64,000 nucleotides of DNA from Aromatoleum buckelii (GTDB lineage: Bacteria > Pseudomonadota > Gammaproteobacteria > Burkholderiales > Rhodocyclaceae). Below, in pieces: positions 61,708 to 64,000 of this stretch (positions within the stretch are counted from its first letter, which is position 1; every line of letters starts with the position of its first letter). Made by a program: the position numbers and the translations under genes. The stretch lies in NCBI RefSeq assembly GCF_012910785.2, contig NZ_WTVH02000009.1, forward strand, positions 124,001 through 188,000, read 5' to 3'. The notes below the pieces were generated by a model, which worked only from the letters and a program-made list of their open reading frames with translations, was not told where the DNA came from and ran no database searches.

Positions 61708-62604
61708 TCAGAATCTTCGATGGACGATGAAAGTGGCGAGTTCGTCGAGTCTGGCGGCCTGGGATCCGAAAGGCGTGAGGGCTTCACGGGCGTCGGCAAG
61801 CAGCGATTCGGCGAGCGCGCGCGCTTCCGTCATGCCGAGGAGAGTTACGTAAGTCGGTTTGTTATTGTCGGCGTCCTTGCCGGCTGTTTTTCCGAGCGTC
61901 GCCGTGTCGGACTGCGTATCGAGGATGTCGTCGACGACCTGGAACAGCAGGCCCACAAGCTTCCCGTAGTGATCGAGGCGTTCCAGGCGGTCGGAGTCGA
62001 GGCTGGTGCCGCATGTTGCCCCCAGGAGGATCGAGGCCCGGATCAAGGCGCCGGTCTTGTGGATATGCATGTATTCGAGCTCTTCGCGGCTAAGCTGTTT
62101 CCCGACTGCGGCAAGGTCGATCGCCTGCCCGCCCGCCATGCCGCGCGAGCCGGAGGCGCGTGCGAGCTGGGCGATCATCGCCAGCTGTTCCGACGGGTCA
62201 TCGCTTAGCGGATGCTCGGAGAGGGACTGGAAGGCGAGCGCCTGCAGCGAATCCCCCACGAGCAACGCGGTCGCGTCATCGTATTCGACATGCACGGTCG
62301 GTTTCCCGCGCCGCAGCACGTCATTGTCCATGCAGGGCAAGTCGTCGTGGACCAGGGAATAGGCGTGAATCAGCTCGACGGCACACGCAACTTTGTCCAG
62401 CCGCTCCAAGGCAGCACCGACGAGTCCTCCTGCCGCATGGACGAGCAGCGGCCTGATGCGCTTGCCGCCGCCGAGCACGGCGTAGCGCATCGCCTCGTGG
62501 AGCCGGGCGGGAGCGATGTTAGCGTCGGGGAGAAGGTTTTCCAGTGCAGTTTCGGAGCGTCGCTGGATGGCTTCCATCCAGGCCAAAAAATTCGTGTGGC
62601 TCAT
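61708..62604 (-). CDS. ispA: Farnesyl diphosphate synthase (short-chain prenyltransferase)
   Basis: 298 residues. The first aspartate-rich motif is DDLPCMDND and the second is DDILD; GGKRIRPLLVHAA is typical of the N-terminal IPP-binding part. It condenses IPP with DMAPP and GPP to FPP. Its ATG overlaps the xseB stop (ATGA). It is the middle gene of xseB-ispA-dxs. Confidence 0.97.
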   Translation of the reverse strand: MSHTNFLAWMEAIQRRSETALENLLPDANIAPARLHEAMRYAVLGGGKRIRPLLVHAAGGLVGAALERLDKVACAVELIHAYSLVHDDLPCMDNDVLRRGKPTVHVEYDDATALLVGDSLQALAFQSLSEHPLSDDPSEQLAMIAQLARASGSRGMAGGQAIDLAAVGKQLSREELEYMHIHKTGALIRASILLGATCGTSLDSDRLERLDHYGKLVGLLFQVVDDILDTQSDTATLGKTAGKDADNNKPTYVTLLGMTEARALAESLLADAREALTPFGSQAARLDELATFIVHRRF

Positions 62605-62846
62605 TCCTGGTCCCTCATGTCTTCAGCCGGATTCCGCGGCGCCAGAACATCGTTTTCCAGCTGGCGCACCCGCTGTTCGGCAGCTTGCAGAGTTTCCTGA
62701 CAGTGTTTCAGCAGGTTGGCGCCGCGTTGATACCGTTCCAGCGCCTGTTCGAGCGAGATTGCTCCGCTTTCCATTTCCTGAACAATCGCTTCGAGTTCGG
62801 CAATGGCGGATTCGAAGGATTTCGGCGCAGTTGGGGCCTTGGCCAT
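62601..62846 (-). CDS. xseB: Exonuclease VII small subunit
   Basis: 81 residues from the ATG at 62846. The coiled-coil text FESAIAELEAIVQEMESGAISLEQALERYQRGANLLKHC is the XseB signature. It binds XseA to make the single-strand exonuclease. In-frame codons to 62906 lack conservation. It overlaps ispA by 4 bases and is divergent from the Rieske oxygenase gene. Confidence 0.95.
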   Translation of the reverse strand: MAKAPTAPKSFESAIAELEAIVQEMESGAISLEQALERYQRGANLLKHCQETLQAAEQRVRQLENDVLAPRNPAEDMRDQE

Positions 62847-62975
62847 GATTCGAAGCCGTGCAAAATAAAAGGGGGAAAAGTAACCGATCGGGCTACTGGC
62901 GGTCAAACAACTTCTCTAATAGAATCATCCGCTCATTTTTCCGAATTTCTTGGAATTTACAGGGGAGGTTCGGGG

Positions 62976-64000
62976 ATGTCCGATCTCGCATCCAAGGCCA
63001 AAACGGCCCCGGCGATTTCCCAGTTGCCGGTTTCGATGTACTTCGACGAAAAAATCTTCGAACTGGAGAAGCGCCTGTTGTTCCAGGGCGGGGCGGGATA
63101 TGTCGGCCACGAGTTGATGGTACCGGAAGTGGGGAACTATCGCTCTCTGGAATGGCTGGACCACTCCAGGTTGCTGTTTCGCACGCAGGACGGCATCCAT
63201 CGCCTTTCGAACGTCTGCCGTCACCGTCAGGCAATCATGTTGCAGGGGGCGGGCACTGCCGAACGGATCGTCTGCCCGGTCCACCGCTGGACGTACGACC
63301 AGCAGGGCCGCCTGCTCGGTGCACCGCGTTTCCCCGAGAACCCCTGCCTCGACCTCAAGCGTGATGCGCTGGAAAACTGGCGTGGTCTGCTGTTCGCCGG
63401 TCCGCGCTCGGCCCGAGCCGATCTGGCGGGAATGGAGATGGCGCCGGAACTCGACTTTTCAGGCTTCAAGCTCGATCGCGTCGAGATTCACGAGTGCAAT
63501 TACAACTGGAAGACGTTCATCGAGGTGTACCTCGAGGACTACCACGTCGTGCCCTACCACCCTGGCCTGGGACGCTTCGTCAGCTGTGACGACCTGACCT
63601 GGCAATTCGGCGACTGGTACTCGGTGCAGCGTGTCGGCATCACTTCGCTGGCCAAACCGGGTTCGAACGCATACCGGAAGTGGCATGAGGCGATCCTCGC
63701 CTATTACGGCGACAGCCGGCCGGCCCAGGGCGCGATCTGGCTGACGTATTACCCGAATGTGATGGTGGAGTGGTATCCGCACGTGCTCGTCGTCAGCACG
63801 CTGATCCCGCGCGACGTGAATAGGACGACGAACGTTGTCGAGTTTTATTATCCCGAGGATATCGTCGAGTTCGAACGCGAGTTCGTCGCAGCCGAACAGG
63901 TCGCCTACATGGAAACCGCGATCGAGGACGACGACATCGGCGAGCGCATGGACCGGGGTCGCCGGGCATTGCTGCAGGAAGGGCGCGACGAGGTCGGGCC
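62976..64000 (+). CDS. Rieske ring-hydroxylating oxygenase alpha-type subunit (cut by window end)
   Basis: The frame is open from the ATG at 62976 to the last base, about 341 residues. The Rieske cluster ligands are C81, H83, C100 and H103 (CRHR ... CPVHRW). The mononuclear iron region is EVYLEDYHVVPYHPGLG with the two histidines of the DxxHxxxxH-like pattern. It resembles single-subunit or alpha-subunit aromatic or choline/carnitine-type oxygenases; the substrate is unknown. An AGGGGAGG ribosome site is strong. It is divergent from xseB with 129 bases between. Confidence 0.9.
   Translation, partial: MSDLASKAKTAPAISQLPVSMYFDEKIFELEKRLLFQGGAGYVGHELMVPEVGNYRSLEWLDHSRLLFRTQDGIHRLSNVCRHRQAIMLQGAGTAERIVCPVHRWTYDQQGRLLGAPRFPENPCLDLKRDALENWRGLLFAGPRSARADLAGMEMAPELDFSGFKLDRVEIHECNYNWKTFIEVYLEDYHVVPYHPGLGRFVSCDDLTWQFGDWYSVQRVGITSLAKPGSNAYRKWHEAILAYYGDSRPAQGAIWLTYYPNVMVEWYPHVLVVSTLIPRDVNRTTNVVEFYYPEDIVEFEREFVAAEQVAYMETAIEDDDIGERMDRGRRALLQEGRDEVG

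Overview
The window looks like a GC-rich betaproteobacterial chromosome of the Rhodocyclales, most likely the Azoarcus / Aromatoleum / Thauera group. This is inferred from the 16S rRNA sequence, the gene families and their order, and was not tested against a database. Nearly all of it is ordinary core genome: protein targeting (ffh), the rpsU-yqeY-dnaG-rpoD macromolecular-synthesis cluster, DNA replication and repair (dnaE, holA, uvrD, ogt), tRNA charging and editing (leuS, metG, ybaK, tsaD), cell envelope (pilB, lptE, plsY, an outer-membrane phospholipase, an OmpA lipoprotein), folate and thymidylate (folB, folE2, folA, thyA), isoprenoids (ispA, dxs), central carbon metabolism (maeB) and one complete rRNA operon.

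Layout. 1-7148: pilB (cut by the window edge), a CcsA/YpjD-like membrane protein, ffh, then a tight forward run of EI24 membrane protein, molybdopterin-binding protein, YgjP-like metallopeptidase and gloA, then cfa. 7195-13711: an integrated element of 6,432 bp in the tRNA-Ile2(CAU) gene, flanked by 85-bp direct repeats with one mismatch. 13666-18452 (minus): tRNA-Ile2, rpoD, dnaG, yqeY, rpsU, divergent from tsaD. 19686-28435: plsY, folB, an H-NS-like gene, ybaK/ogt, and the leuS-lptE-holA-proA run. 28766-40922: uvrD, an orphan parA, maeB, a DUF2905 protein, a PldA-like gene, a quinone oxidoreductase, a small exported protein and dnaE. 40996-52445: ahpC with an OxyR-like site, acylphosphatase and SulP transporter, metG, an OmpA lipoprotein, mrp, dcd, a basic amino acid decarboxylase, folA-thyA. 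52534-58053: the rRNA operon 16S - tRNA-Ile(GAU) - tRNA-Ala(UGC) - 23S - 5S with promoter, boxA sites, processing stems and terminator. 58426-64000: a MaoC-type hydratase, folE2, dxs, ispA, xseB, and a divergent Rieske oxygenase cut by the window end.

The accessory element is the most interesting part. It carries a P4-type tyrosine integrase, an unrecognised 228-aa protein, an AlpA-like small regulator, a small protein with a C-terminal membrane segment, a 697-aa Toprim-AAA replication protein and a 59-aa protein. No structural, packaging, conjugation or resistance genes are visible. Three sets of short repeated DNA motifs lie in its non-coding DNA. CGAACTGTGC-type repeats form an array just behind the replication gene (candidate origin iterons). 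CCGGAAAA boxes lie before the AlpA-like gene and near both ends (candidate excisionase or regulator sites). A GTCCCC-rich 21-bp repeat lies inside each attachment site (candidate integrase arm sites). A further tandem repeat of about 83 bp period lies at 12974-13126. Together these suggest a compact self-excising, possibly autonomously replicating satellite-like element. That interpretation is inference.
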